A stretch of DNA of 64,000 nucleotides from assembly GCA_028290665.1 (NCBI GenBank), contig JAQGJK010000003.1, forward strand, positions 27,543 to 91,542, given 5' to 3'. Of the stretch, positions 27,417 to 36,768 are shown one piece after another. The translations under genes were made by a program, and so were the position numbers. The notes under the pieces were generated by a model. It was not told the DNA's origin. It made no database searches and saw nothing but the letters and a program-made list of their open reading frames with translations. Position 1 is the first letter of the stretch. Each line of letters starts with the position of its first letter. Source of the stretch: Devosia sp. (lineage in GTDB: Bacteria > Pseudomonadota > Alphaproteobacteria > Rhizobiales > Devosiaceae).

Positions 27417-28058
27417 TTGGACTTTCTATCTTATGACCCATGGGCCGGCGTCACCTCGCGCAATGGTTATCTAGCCGATGAGCTGAGGGAAGGCCTGCAC
27501 AAGACCATCCGGCGCAACAATCCGCAGCTGGCGATACGCATCGCTTTCGAGATGTACATCACCAGCGAGCAGCTAGAAGACATGCTGTGGCGTCGGCTGG
27601 CTATTATCTCAATCGAAGATATTGGCCTTGCCGATCCGATGGCGCCCGTCGTGGTGGAAACGCTGGAGCGGATGCGCAAGCTGCATCCCTACAATGACAT
27701 CGACCGGGCCTCTTACTTCGCCCAGGCGATCCGTCATTTGTGCAGTAGCAAGAAAGACCTGACGATTGGTGTTGTCATGGGCATCGTACGCATGGAATTT
27801 GAGCGCGGAATTTTCCCCAAGATCCCGGAAGAAGCCTACGACATGCACTGCAAAACCGGACGCGAACGCGGCAAGAGCCTCAAGGACTTTCTCAACGAGG
27901 GCAATGTCGTGGCCCCGGCGTCGGACGAATATGAATCGGCTGAATACAAGGCAGCCGAGGAAAAGCTGAAAAGCATGCTCCAGGAAGATCTGGACGGCAC
28001 GGCAGAGAAAAAGCAACTAGCCGTGCCGCCGTTCGAACTGCAGCCATACTTCATCTGA
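27417..28058 (+). CDS. Stand-alone RarA/MgsA C-terminal-domain-like protein
   Basis: A 213-residue protein. I place the start at TTG 27417, nine bases after AAAGGA, because the frame further upstream is antisense-like and overlaps the cycloligase gene. The segment LWRRLAIISIEDIGLADP closely resembles the RRL-ASEDIGLADP motif in the C-terminal region of RarA/MgsA AAA+ recombination proteins. The following helices (HPYNDIDRASYFAQAIRHL) also fit that domain. No Walker A or B is present. The C-terminal 40 residues are charged. It may be a domain used without its ATPase, function unknown. It follows the operon by 26 bp. Confidence 0.72.
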   Translation: MDFLSYDPWAGVTSRNGYLADELREGLHKTIRRNNPQLAIRIAFEMYITSEQLEDMLWRRLAIISIEDIGLADPMAPVVVETLERMRKLHPYNDIDRASYFAQAIRHLCSSKKDLTIGVVMGIVRMEFERGIFPKIPEEAYDMHCKTGRERGKSLKDFLNEGNVVAPASDEYESAEYKAAEEKLKSMLQEDLDGTAEKKQLAVPPFELQPYFI

Positions 28059-28247
28059 TCGGTCTGCATGACACGGAGTTGGTGTGACACCCTCCCTCGC
28101 ATTGCTCCGTTGAGCAGTAATTATGCGACTCGTGGGGCTGACCGGGTTAGCAATAGGGAATGGCTCAGCGGCACTCATAGCGCCGCTGCCCTAGCTGGTC
28201 GGGCTGAACAATTGTAGATACTGGCCTCGAACCCGAAAGGACCTGCC

Positions 28248-28727
28248 ATGGCCATCGCCAAGAACACCGTCTGCATTTGGTATGACAAGGACGCCGAGGC
28301 GGCTGCGCGGTTTTATGCCGCGACTTTCCCCGACAGTTCGGTGACTGCAGTGCGCCGCGCGCCGGGCGATAGTCCGTCCGGGAAAGCCGGGGATGTGTTG
28401 ACAGTGGAGTTCGTCGTCGCCGGCATTGCCTGCATCGGGATTAATGGCGGGCCAGCTTACCAGCACACCGAAGCTTTCTCGTTCCAGATCGCCACCGATG
28501 ACCAGGAGGAGACCGACCGCTACTGGCATGCCATCGTCGATAATGGCGGCGAGGCGAGCCGGTGCGGTTGGTGCCGCGACAAATGGGGCATTTCCTGGCA
28601 GATCACGCCGCGCACATTGACTGAAGCAATGGCGGCCGGGGGCGCCGAAGCCAAGCGGGCGTTCGAGGCGATGATGACGATGGCGAAGATCGACGTCGCC
28701 GCGATAGAGGCGGCCCGGCGAGGTTGA
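28248..28727 (+). CDS. VOC family protein (PhnB/3-demethylubiquinone methyltransferase-like)
   Basis: A 159-residue protein of the glyoxalase/dioxygenase VOC superfamily, DUF1312-like. It begins NTVCIWYDKDAEAAARFYAATFPDSSV and has the GG-x-Y-QHTEAFSFQI strand and the WGISWQITPRTL motif. The GEASRCGWCRDKWG loop holds two cysteines. The ribosome site GAAAGGA precedes ATG 28248. Function is not determined for this subfamily. It stands alone between the RarA-like gene and tamA. Confidence 0.85.
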   Translation: MAIAKNTVCIWYDKDAEAAARFYAATFPDSSVTAVRRAPGDSPSGKAGDVLTVEFVVAGIACIGINGGPAYQHTEAFSFQIATDDQEETDRYWHAIVDNGGEASRCGWCRDKWGISWQITPRTLTEAMAAGGAEAKRAFEAMMTMAKIDVAAIEAARRG

Positions 28728-28868
28728 GGACGGCGTTGCCGGCGGCTAATGGGTCGTCTCGGTTAGCGTTATATCGATGACTAATGGCAGCTGATGCGCG
28801 GACGCAACCTTCGATCAAATGCGCGCCATTGTGGCCGGTTAACCATACCGGTTAGGCAAACATCAAGT

Positions 28869-30812
28869 ATGAATGGGGACCATGGGGAAAACGGGAATGG
28901 TCCGCTGTCGAACCGCTTAGTCAGATCTGTGCTGCTGGGGACGCTGCTGCTGGGCAGCACGACGCCCGGCGCCTTTGCATTCGAGATTTTTGGCCTGACG
29001 CTGTTCGAGGACCAGTCGGCACTGGACGCCGATGCCGTGATCGCCGATCCCCAGCCCTATGTGCTGACGCTGTCGGTCGCGGGCGGCGATACCGCCGTCG
29101 AAGCGGCCATCCGCAATGCCTCGTCGCTATCCGCCGATGCCGCCGTGCCGGCTTCGGGAGCGGCCGGGTTACTGGCCAAGGCGCGTGGCGATTATCGGCG
29201 GATACTCGCAGCGCTCTATGCCGAGGGCTATTATGGCGGCAACATCAATATCCTCGTTGGCGGCCGGGAAGCTGATGACCTGCCGCCGGATGCCGACCTA
29301 CCGGACCCGGTCGGGGTCGAGATCATCGTCGCTCCGGGGCCGGTGTTCCGGTTCAATCGCGTCACCATCGTCAACCGCGCCCCGGTAACCACCGACCCAG
29401 CAGACAGCGTCGAGCTGCCGGAATTTTCCGGATATGCCGCGGGCCAAATCGCTAAGTCGGGTACTATCCTCGCCGCCGAGACGCTCTCACTCGAGGCCTG
29501 GCGCCAGCAGGGCTATGCCGGCGCGGCCATCGTCAGCCGCGATGTCGTCGCCGATCACGCCAGCGCAACCGTTGATGTCACCATCACCGTCGCGCCGGGC
29601 CAGTTTACCCGCCTCGGCGAGATCACGACGACCGGTTCGAATGGCGTGGACGCGGACTTCATCGTTTCCCAGACGGGGCTGGTGCCGGGCGCGGAGTACG
29701 ATCCCGATGATCTGAAGCGGGCCGAAAAGCGTCTCGCCCACCTCGAAGTGTTCCGCGCCATGCGCGTCGATACGCCGAACAGCGCCAGCCCCGATGGGCT
29801 GTTGCCGGTCACGGCGATCGTCGAGGATTTGCCGCCCCGCCGCATCGGCGCCGGCGCGACCTATTCAACCACCGACGGCCTCGGGGTCGAGGCGTTCCAT
29901 CTCTGGCGCAATCTGTTCGGGCGGGCGGAGCGGTTGCGGCTCGACGCGCGGATCGCCGGCATCGGTTTTCCGGTCAACACCGCCGAGTTCGACTATGCCT
30001 TTGGCGGGACTTTCACCAAGCCGGGGTTCTTCAATCCAGATACCGACCTGATTGCCGCGATCTCGGCGGAGCGGACGGTACTGCCGACCTATACCGAAAC
30101 TTCGGGGCTGGCGAAGCTCGGTATCAGCCAGGTGCTGACCGACGAAATCGCCTATGATGTCAGCGCGTTCTACGAATATGCCCGGTTTGACGAGCCCGAG
30201 CGGACACGCGATTTCTCGCTGCTCGGGTTCGTCGGCGGAGTGACTTTCGACAATCGTGACGAGCCGACCAATGCGACCGAAGGGTTTTATCTCAACCTGA
30301 CGGCCGAGCCGTTCTACGAGTTCTACTATGGTAACCCGGTGTTCCGGACGACGGCCGAAGTGCGGGGCTATCTTGGGCTCGGCGACGACGACTTCGTCGT
30401 GCTGGCGGGCCGACTCAAGGCCGGAGCGCTAGTCGGCGCCGGTCTCGATGAAATCCCGCCGGACCGGACCTTCCTTGCCGGCGGCGGCGGGTCGGTGCGC
30501 GGCTATCCCTATCGCAGCATCGGCGTCACCAATGCCGACGGCACAGTGACCGGCGGCCGCTATCTGCTCGAAGCCTCGGTCGAAGCGCGGGTCAAGATCA
30601 TGAAGGATATCGGCATCGTCGCCTTTCTCGATGGCGGCATCGTCGCGGCCGACGAGATCCCATCGCTCGACCAACTACGGCTCGGCGCGGGCATCGGGCT
30701 GCGCTACGAGACCGGCTTCGGGCCGCTGCGGCTCGACCTCGCGGTGCCGCTCAACAAACGCCCGGGCGATCCCGATTATGCGCTCTATGTCGGTATTGGA
30801 CAGGCATTTTGA
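28869..30812 (+). CDS. tamA: Outer-membrane translocation module protein TamA
   Basis: A 647-residue BamA/TamA-family outer-membrane protein with an N-terminal signal (LLGTLLLGSTTPGAFA). POTRA domains come next (about 60-300, e.g. ARGDYRRILAALYAEGYYGG and FTRLGEITTTGSNGVDADFI). A C-terminal beta-barrel follows, with the FLAGGGGSVRGYPYRS motif and terminal aromatic strand. The start is uncertain: ATG 28869 is chosen since the upstream part (28794) has no family character. The tamB start overlaps its stop by 4 bp (TTGA). The TamA-TamB pair moves lipids or certain proteins across the envelope. Confidence 0.93.
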   Translation: MNGDHGENGNGPLSNRLVRSVLLGTLLLGSTTPGAFAFEIFGLTLFEDQSALDADAVIADPQPYVLTLSVAGGDTAVEAAIRNASSLSADAAVPASGAAGLLAKARGDYRRILAALYAEGYYGGNINILVGGREADDLPPDADLPDPVGVEIIVAPGPVFRFNRVTIVNRAPVTTDPADSVELPEFSGYAAGQIAKSGTILAAETLSLEAWRQQGYAGAAIVSRDVVADHASATVDVTITVAPGQFTRLGEITTTGSNGVDADFIVSQTGLVPGAEYDPDDLKRAEKRLAHLEVFRAMRVDTPNSASPDGLLPVTAIVEDLPPRRIGAGATYSTTDGLGVEAFHLWRNLFGRAERLRLDARIAGIGFPVNTAEFDYAFGGTFTKPGFFNPDTDLIAAISAERTVLPTYTETSGLAKLGISQVLTDEIAYDVSAFYEYARFDEPERTRDFSLLGFVGGVTFDNRDEPTNATEGFYLNLTAEPFYEFYYGNPVFRTTAEVRGYLGLGDDDFVVLAGRLKAGALVGAGLDEIPPDRTFLAGGGGSVRGYPYRSIGVTNADGTVTGGRYLLEASVEARVKIMKDIGIVAFLDGGIVAADEIPSLDQLRLGAGIGLRYETGFGPLRLDLAVPLNKRPGDPDYALYVGIGQAF

Positions 30813-33800
30813 ATCGTTTTCTTATCCAGGTGCTGTTCGCGCTCGGCCTGCTGTTGGCGCTGCCCGCGCTCGCGCAGGAACCGGCCACAGAGCTGTCGCC
30901 GGCGGAAATGTCGCCCGAGCAGCAGAAGGACTGGTTCGTTCAACTGGTCGAGGGACAGCTGTCGACGCCCTCGATGCAGTTCTCCATTTCCAACATCGAT
31001 GGCGCCCTGTCGCAGCAGGCCTCGATCCGGGAAGTGACGATTTCCGATCGCGAGGGCGTCTGGCTGCGCATCGTCAACGCCGCGATCGACTGGGATCAGG
31101 CCGCGCTGTTCACCGGCCGATTGTTCGTGCGCTCGCTGAGCGCCGAGCGGATCGACTATCTGCGCAATCCCATTCCCAGCACTGAAATGACGCTGCCGTC
31201 GCCGGAAGCCACGAGCTTCGCCGTGCCGGAGTTCCCGATCGCCATCATCCTCGAAAAGCTGTCCGTGCCGCGCGTGACTTTCGGGGAGAGCGTGTTTGGG
31301 CTCGGTTCGGAAATCTCGGTTTCTGGTAAGTTCACCCTGGCTGGCGGATCGCTCGATGCGGCGCTGGCGATCGCCCGGCTCGACGGGCCGGGGGGCGATC
31401 TGGCCCTCGCAGTCAACTATGCCCGCGAACCCAATACGTTGGCCGTCGACGTCACGCTGACGGAACCTCAGGACGGCATCATCGCCAATCTGCTCAGCAT
31501 CGATGGGCGTCCACCGATGGCGCTGACGGTGCGCGGCTCGGGGCCGATCGCCGATCTCAGGACGGAAATGACGCTCGATGCCGGCAGCCAGCGGGCCCTG
31601 TCGGGGGTCGCGACCATCAAGCAGGCGCCGGAAGGCTTTGCCGTGGTCGCCGATCTCCGCGGACCGATCGCCGGGTTGATGGACGAGCCGTATCGGCCCT
31701 TTTTCGGCAGCGAGACGGCGCTCAGCGCCAGCGTGCTGGTGCGAACGGCTGGCGGGATCGATATTTCGGCGCTCAGGCTTACCGGCGGGCAACTGGCGCT
31801 CGATGCCAGCGGCGCGACGACCGCCGATGGTTTCCTGCGCAATTTGCAGCTCAGCGCGACGCTCGCCGACCCGACTGGCGAAAGGGTGATCCTGCCGGTC
31901 GCTGGCGCGGGCACGACGGTGGCGGGTGCGCAGCTGGCGATCGATTTTGGCGGCGCTGGCGATGACGCCTGGACCGCGGAACTCGGCCTCGATGGCTTTG
32001 ACAACGGCATGCTGACGGCCGAACGGCTGCAACTCAGTGCCGATGGCGTCGCGGTCAATCTCGAAGACCCGGCTGCCCGGCGCTTGACGTTCAACGCCGA
32101 CGGCATGTTGACCGGCATCGTTGCCGAGGCGCCCGATGTGCAGGCCGCCCTTGGCGACAGCATCGGCTTCGGGCTCGCCGGATTGTGGAATGCCGGCGAC
32201 CCGGTGCAGCTCGCCCAGTTCCGGCTGGTGGGCAAGGCGCTGGAACTGGTCCTTGCCGGGACCATCGACGACGCGGTTTTTGCTGGCGACGTCGCGATCA
32301 AGGCCGCCAGCATCGCGCCGTTTTCCGAGCTCGCCGGACGCGACCTGTCGGGCGGGTTGGCCCTGACCGCGACTGGCACCATCAGCCCGCTGAGTGGCGG
32401 TTTCGATCTGACGCTCGATGGCAGTGGCGACAATCTCGGGGTCGGCGAACCGGCGCTCGACGCGGTGCTGGCGGGTACCGTGACGCTCGCTGGCCGGGTG
32501 GCGCGGACCGAGGCCGGCCTCGTGGCCGAAGGCTTCGCACTGCGGAACGATCAGGTGCAACTGACGGCCGACGGCAGTTTTGCCACCGGCACGGCGGATT
32601 TCCGCTTCGACCTCGCGCTGGCCGATCTGGCGTTGTTGTCCAAGGATGCGCAGGGTCCGCTGCTGGTTACCGGCACAGCCAAGGGTACCGGCACGGTAGC
32701 GCTCGATCTCGTTGCCGAAATCGGGGCAGGGCGCCTCGCCGGCCGCAGCCTGACCGGCGCACGCGCAGGATTTTCCGGCACGCTCGATGCGGATAGCCGG
32801 CTCAGCGGAGCGCTCAGCGGCAACGGCTTCCTCGATGGCTTTGCGGTGGCGCTGGCCGGCGATGTGTTCGTCGGTGATGGTGTCAGGCGGTTGACCGGGC
32901 TGCGCTTCGACGCCGGCCCGTCGGTACTGACCGGCACAATCGAGCAGGGCGCGGAGGGGCTGTTGACCGGGGCGCTGCAGCTCGATGCGCCCAATGTGAC
33001 GACGGCCGCGGCATTGCTGCTGGTCGAGGCCAAGGGCGCGGCGACGGCCGCTATCGAACTCAGCGGCGTTGATGGCAAGCAGGCGGCGAGCGTGGTTGGA
33101 ACCGTCGCCGGGTTCACGATGCCGGGCGTTCGCATCGGGGCCGCTGATATCGGCGTCGACATCACCGATCTGTTCGGCGTGCCGATCATCGATGGCCGGG
33201 TCACCGGCTCCGCCATTGCGGCTGCGGGGCTGGTCGTCGATAGCGTCACCGCAGTGGCGCAGCGCAGTGGCGAGTCCACCAGTTTTTCTGCCGACGCCAA
33301 CCTCGCAACTGGCACGAAGGTAAGCGTCGCCGGGGCGCTGTCGCCGCTCGCGGGCGGCTATCGGCTGGCGCTCGACCGGGCCGAACTGACGCAAGGGTCG
33401 CTCCGGGCCACCCTCGCGGCACCGACCGCGCTGGCGCTCACCGGGGATAGCGTGGCGCTCGATCGGGTACGGTTCGCCGTCGGCGGCGGGGCGATTACCG
33501 CCAGCGGCACGGCCGGGTCCACGCTGGCGATCGATGTCGCCATCGACGCTTTGCCGTTGTCGATCGCCAATGCGGTGCTGCCGGCGCTCGGCCTAGCCGG
33601 CACACTCGATGGCAGCGTTCGCATCACCGGCTCCGCCACGGCACCGGCGGCGCAGTTTGCGATCACCGGCAGCGGTATCGATGCCGCGGCACTGACGCCA
33701 TTGGGCATTGGCCGGCTCGGGGTCGCGGTAAATGGGGACTTCGCCAACGGCACCGTGCGGCTCGCAAGCCTGACCGCCAATGCGCCGGGCGGGCTGGCCT

Positions 33801-35137
33801 TGCGCGGCAGTGGCAGCATTCCGCTGGCCGGCAATGGGCTCAATCTGACGCTCGCCGGCTCGGCGCCGCTTGCCCTCGGCAACCGGTTCGTCGCCGATCG
33901 CGGCGGGCAGCTGAGCGGTACGGTGACCTTCGATGCGACGGTGACCGGCAGCCTGCTGAAGCCGAGCTTTGGCGGCCGCGTCGCGACCACCGGCGCGCAG
34001 TATATCGATCCTGAACTCAACCTCCGGCTGACCGACATCACCGGCACCGCGGCGCTTGCCGGCGACCGGCTCGAGATCGCCAGCCTCTCGGCGGCGCTGG
34101 CGACGGGTGGCTCGGTGGCGCTCAGCGGCTCGGTCGGGCTCGGGGCAGGGTATCCGGCCAACCTTGCCATGCGCCTCAACTCGGCCCGCTATGCCGATGG
34201 CAATCTGTTTGTCGCCACGGCGTCGGGCGATCTGTCGCTGACCGGCCCGCTGCTCGGTCGCCCGTTGCTTGCCGGCCGCGTGCTGATCGAAAAAGCCGAT
34301 ATCAGCGTGCCGGAAAACCTCGGCGGCGGGGCGACGCTGATCGACGTGCGCCAGATCGATCCGCCGGCGGACGTGGTCGCGACGCTGGCTCGCGCCACTG
34401 TCGATCCGGGCGGGGCGCCGATCCCGCAGAGCCGGCGCTCGACGGTGCTGCTCGATGTCGTCGTCGATGCGCCCAACCAGATTTTCGTGCGCGGCCGGGG
34501 GCTCGACGTGGAAGTCGGCGGCTCGCTGCGGCTGACCGGGGCGATCGACGATATCCAGCCGGTCGGCTCGTTCACCCTCAACCGCGGGCGGCTCGCCATT
34601 CTCGGGCAGCGCATTGTGTTCGAGGAAGGCACCGTCACGCTAGTCGGCGATCTCGATCCGTACCTGCAGCTGGTCGCCAAAGTCGAAGGCGAGGGCATCA
34701 CGGTGTATGTCACGGTGTCGGGGCCGGTCTCGGACGTCGCAGTGGAGTTCGCCTCGACGCCCGCCCTGCCGCAGGACGAAGTGCTTGCCCGGCTGCTGTT
34801 CAAGCGGGCAATGGGCGAACTGACGCCGCTGCAACTGGCGCGGCTCGCTGGCGCGGCGGCCGAACTTGCCGGCGGCGGCGGCTCCTCGCTGGTTGACTCG
34901 CTGCGCGGCCGCATCGGGCTCGATGACCTCGACGTGGTCACCGATGCCAACGGCAATCTCGCGGTGCAGGCCGGCGCCTACATCCAGGACAACATCTACC
35001 TTGGCGTGCAGGCTGGGGCGGGCGGCGACAGCAAAGTCACCGTCAACCTCGACATCACCGACGATTTGAAAGCCACGGTCTCGACCGGCACCGACGGCGA
35101 GTCGAACGCCGGCATTTTCTACGAGACGGATTACTGA
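30809..35137 (+). CDS. tamB: Translocation and assembly module subunit TamB
   Basis: A 1442-residue inner-membrane-anchored periplasmic protein. A TTG start overlaps tamA by 4 bp and a signal-anchor (FLIQVLFALGLLLALPALA) follows. It consists mainly of beta-strand-rich AsmA/TamB-like repeats. The conserved C-terminal TamB (DUF490) domain carries RGRGLDVEVGGSLRLTG, a GRLAILGQRIVFEEG segment and ALPQDEVLARLLFKRAMGEL. Length is in the family's usual range. It spans the periplasm with TamA and is thought to conduct lipids or assist outer-membrane protein assembly. Confidence 0.95.
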   Translation: MNRFLIQVLFALGLLLALPALAQEPATELSPAEMSPEQQKDWFVQLVEGQLSTPSMQFSISNIDGALSQQASIREVTISDREGVWLRIVNAAIDWDQAALFTGRLFVRSLSAERIDYLRNPIPSTEMTLPSPEATSFAVPEFPIAIILEKLSVPRVTFGESVFGLGSEISVSGKFTLAGGSLDAALAIARLDGPGGDLALAVNYAREPNTLAVDVTLTEPQDGIIANLLSIDGRPPMALTVRGSGPIADLRTEMTLDAGSQRALSGVATIKQAPEGFAVVADLRGPIAGLMDEPYRPFFGSETALSASVLVRTAGGIDISALRLTGGQLALDASGATTADGFLRNLQLSATLADPTGERVILPVAGAGTTVAGAQLAIDFGGAGDDAWTAELGLDGFDNGMLTAERLQLSADGVAVNLEDPAARRLTFNADGMLTGIVAEAPDVQAALGDSIGFGLAGLWNAGDPVQLAQFRLVGKALELVLAGTIDDAVFAGDVAIKAASIAPFSELAGRDLSGGLALTATGTISPLSGGFDLTLDGSGDNLGVGEPALDAVLAGTVTLAGRVARTEAGLVAEGFALRNDQVQLTADGSFATGTADFRFDLALADLALLSKDAQGPLLVTGTAKGTGTVALDLVAEIGAGRLAGRSLTGARAGFSGTLDADSRLSGALSGNGFLDGFAVALAGDVFVGDGVRRLTGLRFDAGPSVLTGTIEQGAEGLLTGALQLDAPNVTTAAALLLVEAKGAATAAIELSGVDGKQAASVVGTVAGFTMPGVRIGAADIGVDITDLFGVPIIDGRVTGSAIAAAGLVVDSVTAVAQRSGESTSFSADANLATGTKVSVAGALSPLAGGYRLALDRAELTQGSLRATLAAPTALALTGDSVALDRVRFAVGGGAITASGTAGSTLAIDVAIDALPLSIANAVLPALGLAGTLDGSVRITGSATAPAAQFAITGSGIDAAALTPLGIGRLGVAVNGDFANGTVRLASLTANAPGGLALRGSGSIPLAGNGLNLTLAGSAPLALGNRFVADRGGQLSGTVTFDATVTGSLLKPSFGGRVATTGAQYIDPELNLRLTDITGTAALAGDRLEIASLSAALATGGSVALSGSVGLGAGYPANLAMRLNSARYADGNLFVATASGDLSLTGPLLGRPLLAGRVLIEKADISVPENLGGGATLIDVRQIDPPADVVATLARATVDPGGAPIPQSRRSTVLLDVVVDAPNQIFVRGRGLDVEVGGSLRLTGAIDDIQPVGSFTLNRGRLAILGQRIVFEEGTVTLVGDLDPYLQLVAKVEGEGITVYVTVSGPVSDVAVEFASTPALPQDEVLARLLFKRAMGELTPLQLARLAGAAAELAGGGGSSLVDSLRGRIGLDDLDVVTDANGNLAVQAGAYIQDNIYLGVQAGAGGDSKVTVNLDITDDLKATVSTGTDGESNAGIFYETDY

Positions 35138-35183
35138 GCGCCGCCGAAGGTTTGCGAAGGAGCAAAGACTCGGGCGGCGCTCA
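35135..35183. terminator. Strong bidirectional terminator-like hairpin
   Basis: TGAGCGCCGCC (35135-35145) pairs perfectly with GGCGGCGCTCA (35173-35183), and an inner TTTGC..GCAAA stem extends the structure. It lies exactly between the convergent tamB and SIS genes, overlapping the tamB stop codon. Confidence 0.65.
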
Positions 35184-35203
35184 GCTTGAGGGTTGGGCTT
35201 AGC

Positions 35204-35998
35204 TCAGTCCTTGCCGGCCATTGACGCCTTGAACTGCGGCAGGTGTTTGGTCTGGGCATCGAGCATGCGCTCGCGATAGAGACCGTAGATGGTGTCGGTA
35301 TCGTGCAGCGTCACGCCGGCGATGGTGGGCGAGGCGAACACCGGCAATTCGATGCCGCGGTCCGCGAGCTTCTGTGCCGTCGTCGCCACCAGTTCATGCA
35401 TCATCATCATGGCGAGTACGGTCGATGATCCGGCGACTGGCCGGCTCCAGCCCTTGATCGACACGATGGCATCTTCGATCGGCGCGCCGGTGTCGATGAC
35501 GATATCGGCGGCATCAGCCAGCCGCTTGCCCGACGAATGGGTCGCCGGTTTGTCGAGATTGGCTTTGGCCGTGATGGCGATCACCGTCATGCCGCGCTTC
35601 TTGGCATAGAGGGCCGTATCGATGCCCGAGGCGTTGCGCCCCGAGTGGCCGAAGATGACGATGCTGTCGCCGGCATTGAGCGGCTGGTGGTCGAGGAATT
35701 TCTCGGCATAGCCCTCGGTGCGTTCGAGCCACAGCAGTTCGCGCACGCCACCGGCGCCGAGGATGTTGTGCCACATCAGGCGCGGGTCGGTCAGCGGATT
35801 GAAGCCGACATAGGAGCCGTAGCGCGGATAGGTTTCCTGCACCGGCAGCACCGAATGGCCCGAACCATAGAGGTGGACGAGGCCGGACCTGGCGAGCGTC
35901 TCGGCAATGGCCGAGGACGCCGTGTCGAATGCTTCGGCGTTGGCGCCGGCAGCCTTTTCGGCGAGGGCGAGCAGGCGGCTGATATAGAGTGTGGACAT
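35204..35998 (-). CDS. SIS-domain sugar isomerase-like protein (UPF0309 type)
   Basis: A 264-residue protein with the sugar isomerase fold: HLYGSGHSVLPVQETYPR (phosphosugar-binding Gly-Ser), an IFGHSGRNASGIDTAL second loop and an ATHSSGKRLADAADIVID segment. The start at ATG 35998 follows GAAAGG; upstream sequence is antisense-like. It is the last gene of the minus-strand amino-sugar operon and follows the GntR gene by 23 bp. It probably isomerises or deaminates the phosphorylated amino sugar made by the ROK kinase; the exact reaction is inference. Confidence 0.85.
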   Translation of the reverse strand: MSTLYISRLLALAEKAAGANAEAFDTASSAIAETLARSGLVHLYGSGHSVLPVQETYPRYGSYVGFNPLTDPRLMWHNILGAGGVRELLWLERTEGYAEKFLDHQPLNAGDSIVIFGHSGRNASGIDTALYAKKRGMTVIAITAKANLDKPATHSSGKRLADAADIVIDTGAPIEDAIVSIKGWSRPVAGSSTVLAMMMMHELVATTAQKLADRGIELPVFASPTIAGVTLHDTDTIYGLYRERMLDAQTKHLPQFKASMAGKD

Positions 35999-36021
35999 GA
36001 AGGAGCCTTTCGAAGGGTAAG

Positions 36022-36768
36022 TCAGACGTAAAGCGTCGAGCGGATTTCGTAGCGGTCCGCCCGCATGGTCGAGAGCGCGTATTCGAACGGCCCTTTGGCA
36101 TCGTAAGCGATCCGCTCGACCTCGAAGGCCGGGGTGCCGGCAGGGAGTTGGATCAGTTCGGCATCGGCCGCGGCGACTTGTCCGACCCGATAGACTTCTT
36201 TCGCCTTGACCGGCGTGATGGCGCAATTGGCCTGCAGCCAGGCATACAGCGACTGCACCCCCGGAGCGGCGTCGAACAGGCCGGGGACGCGGGCCTCCGG
36301 CAGGTGCGAACTCTGGATGCCGATCGGTAGGCCGTTGCCAAGCCGCAGACGCCGGAGTTGCACGACGGGATCGCCGAGGGCAATCTCGAGCGCGTCCGCC
36401 ATGTCCTGGGTGGCGGCGATGCGTTGCGCCGCGAGCAATTGCGTGCCAGGCGCCAGCGCCAGAGTGCGCATCTCGTCGGTGAAACTCGTCAGCCCGCGGA
36501 CGCCGGCGACTACCGTTGCCGAGCGCACGAAGGTGCCGCGTCCGTGCTCGCGCCGCAACAAATTTGCTTCCTCGAGATTACGGAGCGCATGGCGCAGCGT
36601 GATGCGCGAAATCCCGAGCAGTTCACCCAGCCGGTCCTCGTTGGGCAGCTGCGAGCCTGGCACCCATTGCCCGCCCTCGATCAACTGCCGCAGCGTCGTT
36701 TCGGCCTGGTGCCAAAGCGGTTCGGGTCGGCTCCGGTCCGGCTTTTGCAGACTGTCGAGCTCAGCCAT
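36022..36768 (-). CDS. GntR-family regulator, HutC/UTRA subfamily
   Basis: A 248-residue repressor-type protein. The N-terminal winged helix-turn-helix (about 20-85) has GSQLPNEDRLGELLGISRITLRHAL and the wing LRREHGRGTFV. The UTRA ligand-binding domain (about 100-245) contains RLRLGNGLPIGIQSSHLP and AFEVERIAYDAKGPFEYALS. UTRA effectors are often sugar phosphates, which fits its place between the SIS and ROK genes. The likely operators are the GTTAT-N-ACGTTATAA-type palindromes upstream of both importers (41523-41546, 44722-44737). The start at ATG 36768 has GGAGA upstream. It overlaps the kinase gene by 8 bp. Confidence 0.9.
   Translation of the reverse strand: MAELDSLQKPDRSRPEPLWHQAETTLRQLIEGGQWVPGSQLPNEDRLGELLGISRITLRHALRNLEEANLLRREHGRGTFVRSATVVAGVRGLTSFTDEMRTLALAPGTQLLAAQRIAATQDMADALEIALGDPVVQLRRLRLGNGLPIGIQSSHLPEARVPGLFDAAPGVQSLYAWLQANCAITPVKAKEVYRVGQVAAADAELIQLPAGTPAFEVERIAYDAKGPFEYALSTMRADRYEIRSTLYV

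Noticed and set aside
30785..33394. 869-residue open frame antisense to tamB
   Set aside because: High-GC codon bias opens the opposite strand; arginine-rich translation with no domain, and tamB is unmistakable.
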